A stretch of DNA of 64,000 nucleotides. Origin: a candidate division LCP-89 bacterium B3_LCP. Its GTDB lineage: Bacteria; Electryoneota; B3-LCP. The first letter of the stretch is position 1. Each line of letters starts with the position of its first letter. Shown here piece by piece: positions 37,015 to 44,269 of the stretch. The position numbers were made by a program, and so were the translations under genes. The notes under the pieces were generated by a model. It was given only the letters and a program-made list of their open reading frames with translations, was not told where the DNA came from and did not search any database. The stretch lies in assembly GCA_005223185.1 (NCBI GenBank), contig NJBN01000012.1:1-64000 (forward strand). Direction: 5' to 3'.

Positions 37015-37809
37015 TTAAAATTCATCAAACATATTCTGCAGCATCTTAGCGTTCTTAACAGCCTGCCCCTGGTGGCAGTTGTTCATGAATATGATTATGC
37101 GGTTGGCTTTCTTCGCCATTTCGGTAACGCGCCCTTTCCATCCTTTGAGTTCCGCCTTGTTATAATTATAATTGTAGCGAGGGTCACCGGCGTTACCCCA
37201 CCAACTGTCCTTATTTCGCCCATGCATGCGGATGTACCCTTCTCCGTTGGTCACCTCCGCGCTTGGCATTGGTAACCGGGGAAGTTCAGGCAGATCCACA
37301 TTGACGAATCCTAAGTTGTGGTTCGTCAGAGATTCATACACAATAGGTTTGAACCAGGATGTGTGCCGGTATTCCACAAAGAGCGGTTCTTTGTATCCCG
37401 CCCAGCAATCTGCCAACCGAACCATGTATTCCCGGGTTGCGGGGTTCTTCTTAAATGAATAGGGAAACTGTGCCAAAAATCCCCGCAGCATTCCTCTATC
37501 CCTTAAAGGCTCTACCGACTGCTGAAGGTATTTTATCGATTTTTCCGGTTCCTCTCTGGTGTGAGTAACATCCTGATGCACTTTGACGTAGAATCCAAAA
37601 TTATCGTTCACCTGCTCAGCCATACCCTCAAAGACGCTGCTCTTGGGGATACCATAATAAGTCGTGTTGATTTCTACAACGGAAAATTGGCGCGCATAGA
37701 ATTCCAAAAGCTTGTCGGGCGGTGTACCCGCCGGATAGAAAGGACCCACCCAATCCTTGAAACTGTAACCGGACGTGCCGATCTCAACTTGTGCTGCGTT
37801 TCTGTTCAT
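37015..37809 (-). CDS. DUF72 (YecE-like) protein
   Basis: A 264-aa TIM-barrel-like DUF72 protein. The typical start EIGTSGYSFKDWVGPFYP is followed by YARQFSVVEINTTYYG, then FLAQFPYSFKKNPATREYM, then the C-terminal RIIIFMNNCHQGQAVKNA. The family is widespread with no firmly established reaction. Its start lies inside the end of dinB (26-nt overlap), so the two are expressed together. Base composition matches the core genome, unlike the module that follows. Confidence 0.92.
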   Translation of the reverse strand: MNRNAAQVEIGTSGYSFKDWVGPFYPAGTPPDKLLEFYARQFSVVEINTTYYGIPKSSVFEGMAEQVNDNFGFYVKVHQDVTHTREEPEKSIKYLQQSVEPLRDRGMLRGFLAQFPYSFKKNPATREYMVRLADCWAGYKEPLFVEYRHTSWFKPIVYESLTNHNLGFVNVDLPELPRLPMPSAEVTNGEGYIRMHGRNKDSWWGNAGDPRYNYNYNKAELKGWKGRVTEMAKKANRIIIFMNNCHQGQAVKNAKMLQNMFDEF

Positions 37810-39013
37810 TGCGCTTGGGTTTGGCGAAATTGGGCATGCGCTTGGGATTCCTGACGCGAACGCCCAGGGAAGCTGAACGCTGGATTATCCCTTCACCAAA
37901 TCTATCTTTCAATTCATCCACTGCCGAAAATAGCTGACTTTCGCGGTCGAATATATCCATCTGCCCTTCGTCAATTTTAGTCAACCGGGAAACGGAAACG
38001 CCAAGAAGCCTCACCGGCATCCCGGTAATATATTGTTCTCCAAACAGTTGCCAGGCAATTCTGGATATCTCAGTTTCATCCTGCGTCTGCCGGTTGCTGC
38101 TGCGCTGGTGAGTTACCGTGTTGAAATCTCCATACCGTATGGTGATAGTAACCACTTTTCCTGCCATTTTAGTCGCCCGCATCCTGCGCGCCACCATCTG
38201 CACCAACGACAGCAGGTATCCTTTCAGCTCTTCCGGATCGCTGGTGTCCTTCTTGAACGTGCGCGAATTACCGATGGATTTGTCTGCCGGTCTGCCCTCT
38301 TCCGGGGTAACCTCCCAATCCAACTTGCCCGAAACGATCTCCCTTAGATGTTTGCCGTGCATTCCCAATCGTTTAAATAGAAATTCTTCCGATGCGTTCA
38401 CCAGTTGCCCGATGGTTTTGACTCCCATGTCATTTAACGTCTTCTTAGTGCTCTTACCGATACCAGGGACTTTTTCAACGGGCAGCGGGTGTATCTTTTC
38501 GGGGATGTCCTCCGTCGTCAGAATCGTCAAACCGTCCGGTTTTTGCAGGTTTGTCGCCATTTTTGCCAGAGTTCGGGTCGGAGCTATACCCACACTGCAG
38601 GTTAAATTCAATTCCTGCAAGATGCGCTCCTTTATTCTTTGCCCGATCTTTTCCGCTCCGCCCCAATAATTCAATACGTTGCCGATATCCAGATACGATT
38701 CGTCGATGGAAGAGGGCTCCACCTGGTCGCAGATCTCTTCTAAAATTCCCACCACCCGCCGGGATATTTCCATGTACACTCCTCCACGTGACCGCACGAA
38801 AATGGCGTTAGGGCAGAGGCGTTTCGCCTGCATCAACGCCATGCCTGCGTGAATGCCGTACTTGCGAGCTTCATACGAAGCCGCCGTCACCACCGACCGG
38901 TCCTGACCCGGTATGCCGCCCACGCAGACCGGTTTACCCAGCAGCTTGGGATCGCGCAGCATCTCCACCTGCGCAAAGAACGCATCCATGTCTATGTGGA
39001 GGATGTGGGGCAT
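37784..39013 (-). CDS. dinB: DNA polymerase IV (Y family)
   Basis: 409 aa. Catalytic motifs: HIDMDAFFAQVE (Asp7, Asp9) and SSIDESYLDIG with the third acidic residues. The helix-hairpin-helix KVPGIGKSTKKTLNDMGV and a little-finger domain (KTFKKDTSDPEELKGYL ...) are present. The C-terminus is MPNFAKPKRNEQKRSTS, with no obvious clear-cut beta-clamp box. It performs translesion synthesis past damaged bases and is often SOS-controlled. It starts 16 nt after the Ntn-hydrolase gene stop, so it may be expressed from the accessory module promoter. Confidence 0.95.
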   Translation of the reverse strand: MPHILHIDMDAFFAQVEMLRDPKLLGKPVCVGGIPGQDRSVVTAASYEARKYGIHAGMALMQAKRLCPNAIFVRSRGGVYMEISRRVVGILEEICDQVEPSSIDESYLDIGNVLNYWGGAEKIGQRIKERILQELNLTCSVGIAPTRTLAKMATNLQKPDGLTILTTEDIPEKIHPLPVEKVPGIGKSTKKTLNDMGVKTIGQLVNASEEFLFKRLGMHGKHLREIVSGKLDWEVTPEEGRPADKSIGNSRTFKKDTSDPEELKGYLLSLVQMVARRMRATKMAGKVVTITIRYGDFNTVTHQRSSNRQTQDETEISRIAWQLFGEQYITGMPVRLLGVSVSRLTKIDEGQMDIFDRESQLFSAVDELKDRFGEGIIQRSASLGVRVRNPKRMPNFAKPKRNEQKRSTS

Positions 39014-39029
39014 TGGGAATATTGATTAG

Positions 39030-39797
39030 TTATTCTTCCGGCCACTGCAAGAACTCAACATCTGGTTCACCGCCTACAGACCTCTCATTAGCTGGTTTAA
39101 ATGCTTGGTAATACGCGCTATACATTAATATTTTCATTTTTACATATTTTGCCCATTCTTCAATAGTCTTAGGAATATCGTGGTTAGGATGTTGTTCACA
39201 TAATGATTTAAATGCACTTCTGATGGACTCCTCTAGAACATTGAATGTAAACAAATCAATTCCCTGGTGAAACCACAATGGATCGAAATTCTTTTCCTTT
39301 ATGCGCAAAATATCTCTTATTTCACTAACATCTTCGTTTGAAAATTTATTTTTAAAAGCATCATTACAGCCAAATTGCTTCTTAATGCTCAGGTATCTAT
39401 ATCTACCCATCTTGTGAGCATTGCTGATATGCCATATACTTGGTTTCCAGTGGTTATGTTCTCTGATAAATCCTCCGAGATGTACTATAAGTGGACGAGC
39501 AGGATAATTCCCCTCCATTTCTTCTCTAAGTGGTTGAATTTTCTTTGCAAGATTCTTAGCAATTTTATGTAATTCAGAGTATCTGTTAAATTCATCACGG
39601 ATAGTCTCAAGCCATTCATTGATTGGCATATTATCGATTGCAGTGGCACCAACAAAACCAAAGAGAGTATTTTCATTTGGCCATTTGAGTACTTTCGTTC
39701 TTTGAGTTGGTGGTTCTGTCCCATTTTTTACAGTGATATTCCTATCTGCACCGAAGATAATTCCGCCTGAAACGACTTCGACCAGCAGTATTGACAT
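39030..39797 (-). CDS. proteasome-fold Ntn hydrolase-like protein with N-terminal serine
   Basis: 255 aa. The first 60 residues follow the proteasome beta/HslV pattern. After removal of the initiator Met the protein starts with Ser1, then SILLVEVVSGGIIFGADRNIT places Asp17 exactly where the family has it, and Lys34 (RTKVLKWP) stands at the Lys33 position. The Gly-rich GFVGATA strand corresponds to the SAG/GLVGDA turn. Ser instead of Thr is tolerated in Ntn hydrolases. The C-terminal half is helical and unlike proteasome subunits. ATG 39797 was chosen because GGGGAG precedes it and it exposes the nucleophile; the frame is open to 39860 but that overlaps the upstream gene. Role unknown: peptidase or amidase in a nuclease module. 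Confidence 0.65.
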   Translation of the reverse strand: MSILLVEVVSGGIIFGADRNITVKNGTEPPTQRTKVLKWPNENTLFGFVGATAIDNMPINEWLETIRDEFNRYSELHKIAKNLAKKIQPLREEMEGNYPARPLIVHLGGFIREHNHWKPSIWHISNAHKMGRYRYLSIKKQFGCNDAFKNKFSNEDVSEIRDILRIKEKNFDPLWFHQGIDLFTFNVLEESIRSAFKSLCEQHPNHDIPKTIEEWAKYVKMKILMYSAYYQAFKPANERSVGGEPDVEFLQWPEE

Positions 39798-39816
39798 AGC
39801 ACTCCCCAAAAGTATT

Positions 39817-40782
39817 TTACAGTGATCCAACAGAAGGTGTATAATAGGGCATTTTCTCAATCACTGCTTTTTTTATCTTCGCGTTCAGATACGTTTTTAA
39901 ATCAACCTTACTTTCCAACAGTGTGACGATCTCCCTTAAAGTGCAGAGAATTACAACTTTTTTCTGGAGAGCCTCCTTGCAAGTGGTAATGGCAGGTTCT
40001 GTGAAATCAGATGCTGAGATGATAATTGCTCTACCCTCAGCTCTATGATAAACTCTTACTAGATGCTGAGAAATTTCACCTACTCCAAGCGGCTTATCCC
40101 ACCACTTCACTTCAACAAAATAAAAATGTGCATCAATCTCAACCACACCATCTATTTGCTCAATAACACCTTCACCAGTATCTCCTTTCAAGGTGAATGA
40201 CTCACGTACACTAATTTCAAAGGCGCTGAATAATTTATTCAATACACCTTCAAAAGCTTTCCCACGCTTGTGTGGATTATCCAATGAAAACAACCCAAAT
40301 AATTCTGCTTTGACACAATCAATTGATTCTTGTTTTAATCTAATTGCTTCTCTTTCTTCATTTTCTTTAAAGAGACGTTGTTGACGTTCACGGTCCTTTT
40401 CTATCTTCATTCTAGTAAAAGAATCTTTGACATCAACTACACTCTGTATTTGAACAACAAGCCCCTTCGCTTTCAATTGATCGTTAGGCCAACAAGTAGA
40501 GAAATCCTCGAACTCAGTAACACGTTTTAAGATCTCCCGTCGTTCTTTAATCGCCTTTTCCCCTAATTCGTTCAATTGTGTTATGATGGTGCGTGCAATT
40601 TCAAATTTATTGACTGAATCTGGGTTCATTTTCCATTTTGAATAGATGTCTTCCATCATTCTTTTTTCTACTCCAGCACCCCGAAAAAATAGAAAGACAT
40701 CCTTTTTTCCAGGCATTAATAGTGGAATTGTATCGATTAATAAGTTAAAAAGTTCTGGTGGGTAATGGTAAGTAATGTCCAC
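39817..40782 (-). CDS. Mrr-like PD-(D/E)XK restriction endonuclease-type protein
   Basis: 321 aa in two parts. The N-terminal helical half (ITYHYPPELFNLLIDTIPLL ... EILKRVTEFEDFSTCWPNDQ ... KDSFTRM) is a conserved domain I have seen attached to such nucleases; its job is unknown. A charged helix (125-160) links to the Mrr-type catalytic domain: Glu178 (RGKAFEG), Asp211 (EQIDGVVEI) and Glu224-x-Lys226 (FVEVKWW) form the active site, followed by Gln239 and the IIISASDFTEPAI strand. It most likely cuts DNA, perhaps modified DNA. It is flanked 16 nt upstream by a zinc-ribbon protein and 19 nt downstream by the Ntn hydrolase. Confidence 0.8.
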   Translation of the reverse strand: MDITYHYPPELFNLLIDTIPLLMPGKKDVFLFFRGAGVEKRMMEDIYSKWKMNPDSVNKFEIARTIITQLNELGEKAIKERREILKRVTEFEDFSTCWPNDQLKAKGLVVQIQSVVDVKDSFTRMKIEKDRERQQRLFKENEEREAIRLKQESIDCVKAELFGLFSLDNPHKRGKAFEGVLNKLFSAFEISVRESFTLKGDTGEGVIEQIDGVVEIDAHFYFVEVKWWDKPLGVGEISQHLVRVYHRAEGRAIIISASDFTEPAITTCKEALQKKVVILCTLREIVTLLESKVDLKTYLNAKIKKAVIEKMPYYTPSVGSL

Positions 40783-40798
40783 TGACTTATCCTCTATA

Positions 40799-40987
40799 TT
40801 ATATGGAACTTAATAATTCGTCTCTACCTTCTAGCTCAATCTTATACTCATTCGACATCCCACAAAACGGGCAGAATTCTATGGTCGGAACAGTAGCTTT
40901 ATCAGATTCTTTTAGAGTTACAATGTGGCTCTTCCCTTTACAGTGAATGCACTCATATACATCCTCTTTCTCATCAAATACCGCCAT
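40799..40987 (-). CDS. small zinc-ribbon protein heading the nuclease module
   Basis: 62 aa with two CxxC knuckles, CIHCKG (about residue 13) and CPFCGM (about residue 39), spaced as in a rubredoxin-like zinc ribbon, and acidic ends. GGGAG lies close upstream of the ATG. The nuclease gene follows after 16 nt, so it is probably a DNA- or protein-binding adaptor for that operon; this is inference. No known family name can be assigned. Confidence 0.6.
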   Translation of the reverse strand: MAVFDEKEDVYECIHCKGKSHIVTLKESDKATVPTIEFCPFCGMSNEYKIELEGRDELLSSI

Positions 40988-41029
40988 TCCAGTACTCCCT
41001 TTTATCTAAGTAATCCTTCGAACTTGTCC

Positions 41030-41300
41030 CGCTCAGGGTTCTTATCTAAATAGCCTTACACCGCCCGGAAATGTCCGAAGGACTCCTATGGAGAATTTCC
41101 GGGCTAATTTTATGCTGTCCCGCTCAAGCGGGACGCTTAAAGCTTTTACATCCGTCAGCCGACGGATAGAAATTGAATAGCTCGGGAATTCATTCCCGTG
41201 CGAGCGAAACTCACCCTTTCTCGTTCCGCCAGACGTCCTCGTTAGATAATTGTTTTATCTGCGTAATCTGTGAAATCCGTGTAATCAGCGGTTCAGCTTT
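41030..41300. repeat. hairpin-repeat cluster upstream of the nuclease module
   Basis: The 40988-41292 gap is built of hairpins. At 41061-41136 a CCGCCCGGAAAT/ATTTCCGGGC stem carries an inner GTCCGAAGG...GGAGA hairpin in its loop, followed by GTCCCGCTCAAGCGGGAC. At 41152-41165 is the complement of the palindrome at 1299. GGGAATTCATTCCC lies near 41184, then an AATCTGTGAAATCCGTG stretch ending in AATCAGCGGTTCAGC. The 41061-41136 unit is the mirror copy of 17726-17781. No coding potential. Confidence 0.7.
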
Positions 41301-41475
41301 TTTCCACCCTACAAACCATCTCATCCCGCACAAAAGCACGGCACTCATCACAATGGTAAATCTTAAATCCCACCTTCTTGTCAAATCCTTCCACTTTCCT
41401 GCGGGAACGTGTTACCCGCATATCTCGCAGTTCCTCGCACTTGGGGCAGTATTCACGTATTGGTTCGCGGCGCAT
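41293..41475 (-). CDS. small CxxC zinc-ribbon protein, 60 aa
   Basis: The product reads EYCPKCEELRDM, then a basic middle (TRSRRKVEGFDKKVG), then KIYHCDECRAFVRDE. Two CxxC knuckles about 29 residues apart make a zinc ribbon. Short proteins of this pattern are common and uncharacterised. It is embedded between two hairpin-repeat clusters and has a weak ribosome site. It is unrelated in sequence to the 62-aa zinc ribbon upstream of the nuclease. Real gene more likely than not. Confidence 0.55.
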   Translation of the reverse strand: MRREPIREYCPKCEELRDMRVTRSRRKVEGFDKKVGFKIYHCDECRAFVRDEMVCRVEKS

Positions 41476-41479
41476 TCTA

Positions 41480-41795
41480 AATCCACTATCTGCACCGGAC
41501 TGTCCGAAGGGCTCCTACGGAGAAGTTCCGGTGCTCAATTAATAAATCCAATTGACTGTCCCATAGGGATCCCTTCGGGAAAGTCAATGAGTGGTTTGTC
41601 ACAGTCTCTTTAGAGACTTGAATCATATCAGTGAGCACCCGAATTTAAATCGGGTGCATGTCGGGGTCAGGGGCACCATAGGCGCAGGTGACCCCGACTA
41701 TGGGATTTTGATATTAACAAGAGATTCTTCGCCTCGCCTTCGGCGGGCTCAGAATGACAATCATGCTTTTGGGACAGCCCCTTGTTTTCTGTACT
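41480..41795. repeat. hairpin-repeat cluster with expanded loops, downstream of lysS
   Basis: In order: CACCGGACT/AGTTCCGGTG (41492-41534) with an inner GTCCGAAGG...GGAGA hairpin; ATTGACT/AGTCAAT (about 41551-41587) with an inner GTCCCATAGGG...CGGGAA hairpin; AGTCTC-TTTA-GAGACT (about 41603-41618); ACCCGA/TCGGGT (about 41637-41655); and GTCGGGGTC/GACCCCGAC (about 41660-41698). Then comes a GAGATTCTTCGCC...GGCTCAGAATGACA element of a widely dispersed type, and GGGACAGCCCCTTGTTTT. The first four recur without inserts at 43330-43454. Confidence 0.75.
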
Positions 41796-41801
41796 CTGCC
41801 C

Positions 41802-43301
41802 CTACCTCATCTGCGGAAACAGTATGACGTCCCGGATGGAATGCTGATCGGTGAAGAACATCACCAGCCGGTCAAAACCGATACCCAAACCAGCCGTCGG
41901 CGGCATGCCGATCTCCAGCGCCCGCAGGAAATCCTCATCTATCGGGTGGCTCTCTTCATCGCCAGCTTCGCGCAGTTTTGCCTGATCCTCAAACCGCGCC
42001 CGCTGATCTAAGGGATCGTTCAGTTCGGAGAAGCTGTTGCAGAATTCCCTGCCAGCCCAAAAACCCTCAAAACGTTCCACCAGTCCTTCATCAGTCCTGT
42101 GTTTCTTCGCCAACGGTGATAGTTCTACAGGATAATCCAGCACGAAACAGGGACCGCCTAAGTTTGGTTCCACCACCGCACCGAACAACTTATCCATAAG
42201 CTTGCCGCGCCCGGTTTTAGCTGCATCAAGTTTCAACCCAGCCTTCTGGCATTCCGCCGCGATTTCTCTATCCGGCATCTGCTGGACGTCACCGCCCACC
42301 GCTTCGTTCAGCAGATCGAAAAACCTGTGCCGTTGCCAGGGTGGCGACAGATCGTATTGCTTGTCTTCGTAAATTATCTTCAAAGAACCTGTAACTTCTT
42401 CCGCTAACTTGACCACCAACGCTTCGGTCAGATCCATGCAGAAGTTGTAATCTTCATAAGCCGCGTACAGTTCCAACATGGTGAATTCCGGATTGTGGGT
42501 TCTGTCCATGCCTTCATTGCGAAAATCTTTACCCATCTCATACACCCGGTCCCACCCACCGATAATCAGCCTTTTCAGATACAACTCATCGGCGATGCGC
42601 AGGTACAGTTCCTTCTCCATGACGTTGTGGTGAGTGGTAAACGGCTCCGCCGCTGCGCCTCCATATAACGGCTGCAGGATGGGAGTTTCCACGTCCAGAA
42701 ATTTCCATTCATTCATGAATTGATGGACAACCTGCACCATCTTCGCCCGCATCTCGAACACTCTGCGCACTTCAGGATTGACCACCAGGTCAAGGTAGCG
42801 CTGGCGATAGCGCGCTTCCTTATCGGCAAAGGCGTCGAAGGTCTGTCCGTCCTTCTCCTTGACGATGGGGAGGGGGTGCAGACTCTTGGACAGCAGTTCG
42901 AACGATTCGGCGCGCACCGTAATTTCGCCGGTGCGAGTGCGAAACAGAGGACCGGACAGACCGATGTGATCGCCTATATCGAAGAGCTTGAAAATATCGT
43001 ATTTATCTTCCCCCACAACATCCTTCTTGACGTAAAACTGCAACCGTCCTGAAGCATCCTGCAGGTGAGCAAAACAGGATTTGCCCATCAGCCGGATAGC
43101 CATTATCCTACCGGCGATAGCCACCGTCTCTTCAGACTTTTCCAGTTCATCGAACCGGTCAATCGCTTGCTTTGCGGTATGCGTCCTCTTATAATTATAC
43201 GGAAAAGGGTTGACCCCCAGTTCCTGCAAGCGTTCTAACTTCTCCCGGCGAATCTGCAGAAGGTCGGGAAGGTCTTGTTCTGGTTGTTGATTTGAGTTCA
43301 T
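41802..43301 (-). CDS. lysS: lysyl-tRNA synthetase, class II
   Basis: 499 aa, standard length. It has an OB-fold anticodon-binding domain (TVAIAGRIMAIRLMGKSCFAHLQD), motif 1 and motif 2 (VYEMGKDFRNEGMDRTHNPEFTMLELYAAYEDY) and motif 3 near the end (GLGIGFDRLVMFFTDQHSIRDVILFPQMR). It charges tRNA-Lys. It is flanked on both sides by hairpin-repeat clusters and therefore probably monocistronic. Confidence 0.97.
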   Translation of the reverse strand: MNSNQQPEQDLPDLLQIRREKLERLQELGVNPFPYNYKRTHTAKQAIDRFDELEKSEETVAIAGRIMAIRLMGKSCFAHLQDASGRLQFYVKKDVVGEDKYDIFKLFDIGDHIGLSGPLFRTRTGEITVRAESFELLSKSLHPLPIVKEKDGQTFDAFADKEARYRQRYLDLVVNPEVRRVFEMRAKMVQVVHQFMNEWKFLDVETPILQPLYGGAAAEPFTTHHNVMEKELYLRIADELYLKRLIIGGWDRVYEMGKDFRNEGMDRTHNPEFTMLELYAAYEDYNFCMDLTEALVVKLAEEVTGSLKIIYEDKQYDLSPPWQRHRFFDLLNEAVGGDVQQMPDREIAAECQKAGLKLDAAKTGRGKLMDKLFGAVVEPNLGGPCFVLDYPVELSPLAKKHRTDEGLVERFEGFWAGREFCNSFSELNDPLDQRARFEDQAKLREAGDEESHPIDEDFLRALEIGMPPTAGLGIGFDRLVMFFTDQHSIRDVILFPQMR

Positions 43302-43324
43302 GGGTTGTTTATAATGGTTGGCTC

Positions 43325-43455
43325 CGTTTGCACCGGACTAAAGTTCCAGTGCTCATTTTTAAGATTCAATTGACTAAAGTCAATGAGCGTACGCTATCTC
43401 AGTCTCTTCAGAGACTTGAATCCCTATTGTGAGTACCCGACTTTTAATCGGGTAA
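43325..43455. repeat. hairpin-repeat cluster with minimal loops, upstream of lysS
   Basis: The same ordered set of stems as at 41491-41655 but with two-base loops: CACCGGACT-AA-AGTTCCAGTG, ATTGACT-AA-AGTCAAT, AGTCTC-TTCA-GAGACT, ACCCGA-CTTTTAA-TCGGGT. The linkers also align (for example GACTTGAATC). The rest of 43302-43535 is AT-rich with no gene. Confidence 0.75.
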
Positions 43456-43535
43456 GAGAATACCTAGATACATGGATGTATTAGTTAAAAATAGAAAAAA
43501 CTTTAAATGTAGATTGAGGCATTAATATCCGAATT

Positions 43536-44090
43536 TCACTTCCTTACTTTTTCCCATTCATTTGCCAAATCCAATTGATCGATCCAGCTCTCGAGGTAGG
43601 ATAAGTCCAGCTCCTCAGCGGAGATTTCTAAGATACTTGCTACATCTACGAGGTGCTTTTCTGCTTTGCCCTGCTGGTAGTAGATTAATTTCATGATGAT
43701 AATGTCTTCCGCCGCCGCGATATAAGCTTCGTAACTATCTGTGAACGGTTGAATTTTTCTGCGACCGAATTCCGTTTTTGCAAAGGCGTTGTTTTTCCGC
43801 AGAATAATATCTATCTTAGAGCCGCTTTCTGCATGAATAATGTTAAAAGAACCAGGACGATGAACTTCCTTCAAAATAAGTTCCTCTGGTGGAACGTACC
43901 AATCCACTTTATTAAGTAAATGGATTAACCTAGTGACGTCTCGCTCTTTCAATTCCAGGACAACGTCCATGTCATTAGTCATCCGGGGTTCGCCATAGAT
44001 CATGGCACCGACTGATCCCGCAACCATATAAGGAATGTCAAGGCTTTCGATAATTCGTAAGAATGCTTCAAAGAACTCTTGCTGAGTCAC
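43536..44090 (-). CDS. nucleotidyltransferase-fold protein (AbiEii/MNT-like)
   Basis: A 184-aa Pol-beta-type nucleotidyltransferase. It has the glycine-serine loop GSVGAMIYG at 25-33 followed by the metal-binding pair Asp40-x-Asp42 (TNDMDVVL) and a third Asp in SKIDIIL. The C-terminal helices include the EDIIIMKLIYYQQGKAEKHLVDVA segment typical of the DUF6036/AbiEii group. Such proteins commonly act as the enzymatic half of toxin-antitoxin or abortive-infection pairs. It overlaps the preceding 64-aa ORF by 23 nt, which fits a two-gene cassette. Substrate unknown. Confidence 0.8.
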   Translation of the reverse strand: MTQQEFFEAFLRIIESLDIPYMVAGSVGAMIYGEPRMTNDMDVVLELKERDVTRLIHLLNKVDWYVPPEELILKEVHRPGSFNIIHAESGSKIDIILRKNNAFAKTEFGRRKIQPFTDSYEAYIAAAEDIIIMKLIYYQQGKAEKHLVDVASILEISAEELDLSYLESWIDQLDLANEWEKVRK

Positions 44091-44262
44091 CTAAGAACCT
44101 CCTGGCTACTAAGATTTGAATTTCTCGTTCTGATGCATTCGGAAGGTTTTGTCTGAGCATTAGCGTTAAACGCCGATGAGCGAAATCATGGAGCTGAAAT
44201 GCAATCTTGAGCCGCTGCGCGGGCATCATATTTTTGTAGATTTGACGTTGTATATCGTTCAT
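44068..44262 (-). CDS. small helical partner of the nucleotidyltransferase
   Basis: 64 aa, predicted all-helical. It carries the pattern AQRLKIAFQLHDFAHRRLTLMLRQNLPNASEREIQILVARRF, characteristic of short proteins encoded directly upstream of such nucleotidyltransferases. Its 23-nt overlap with that gene and the 7-nt gap after alr make it the first gene of the pair. It is probably the partner or antitoxin-like component; the direction of toxicity cannot be told. Confidence 0.65.
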   Translation of the reverse strand: MNDIQRQIYKNMMPAQRLKIAFQLHDFAHRRLTLMLRQNLPNASEREIQILVARRFLGDSARVL

Positions 44263-44269
44263 TTTCAGC

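Noticed and set aside
41173-41613. 146-aa plus-strand frame downstream of the nuclease module
   Set aside because: It is made largely of hairpin repeats and runs opposite the small zinc-ribbon gene; no ribosome site.
41030-43455. CRISPR array
   Set aside because: The repeats are different hairpins of unequal length and spacing, with no constant repeat-spacer periodicity and no cas genes nearby.
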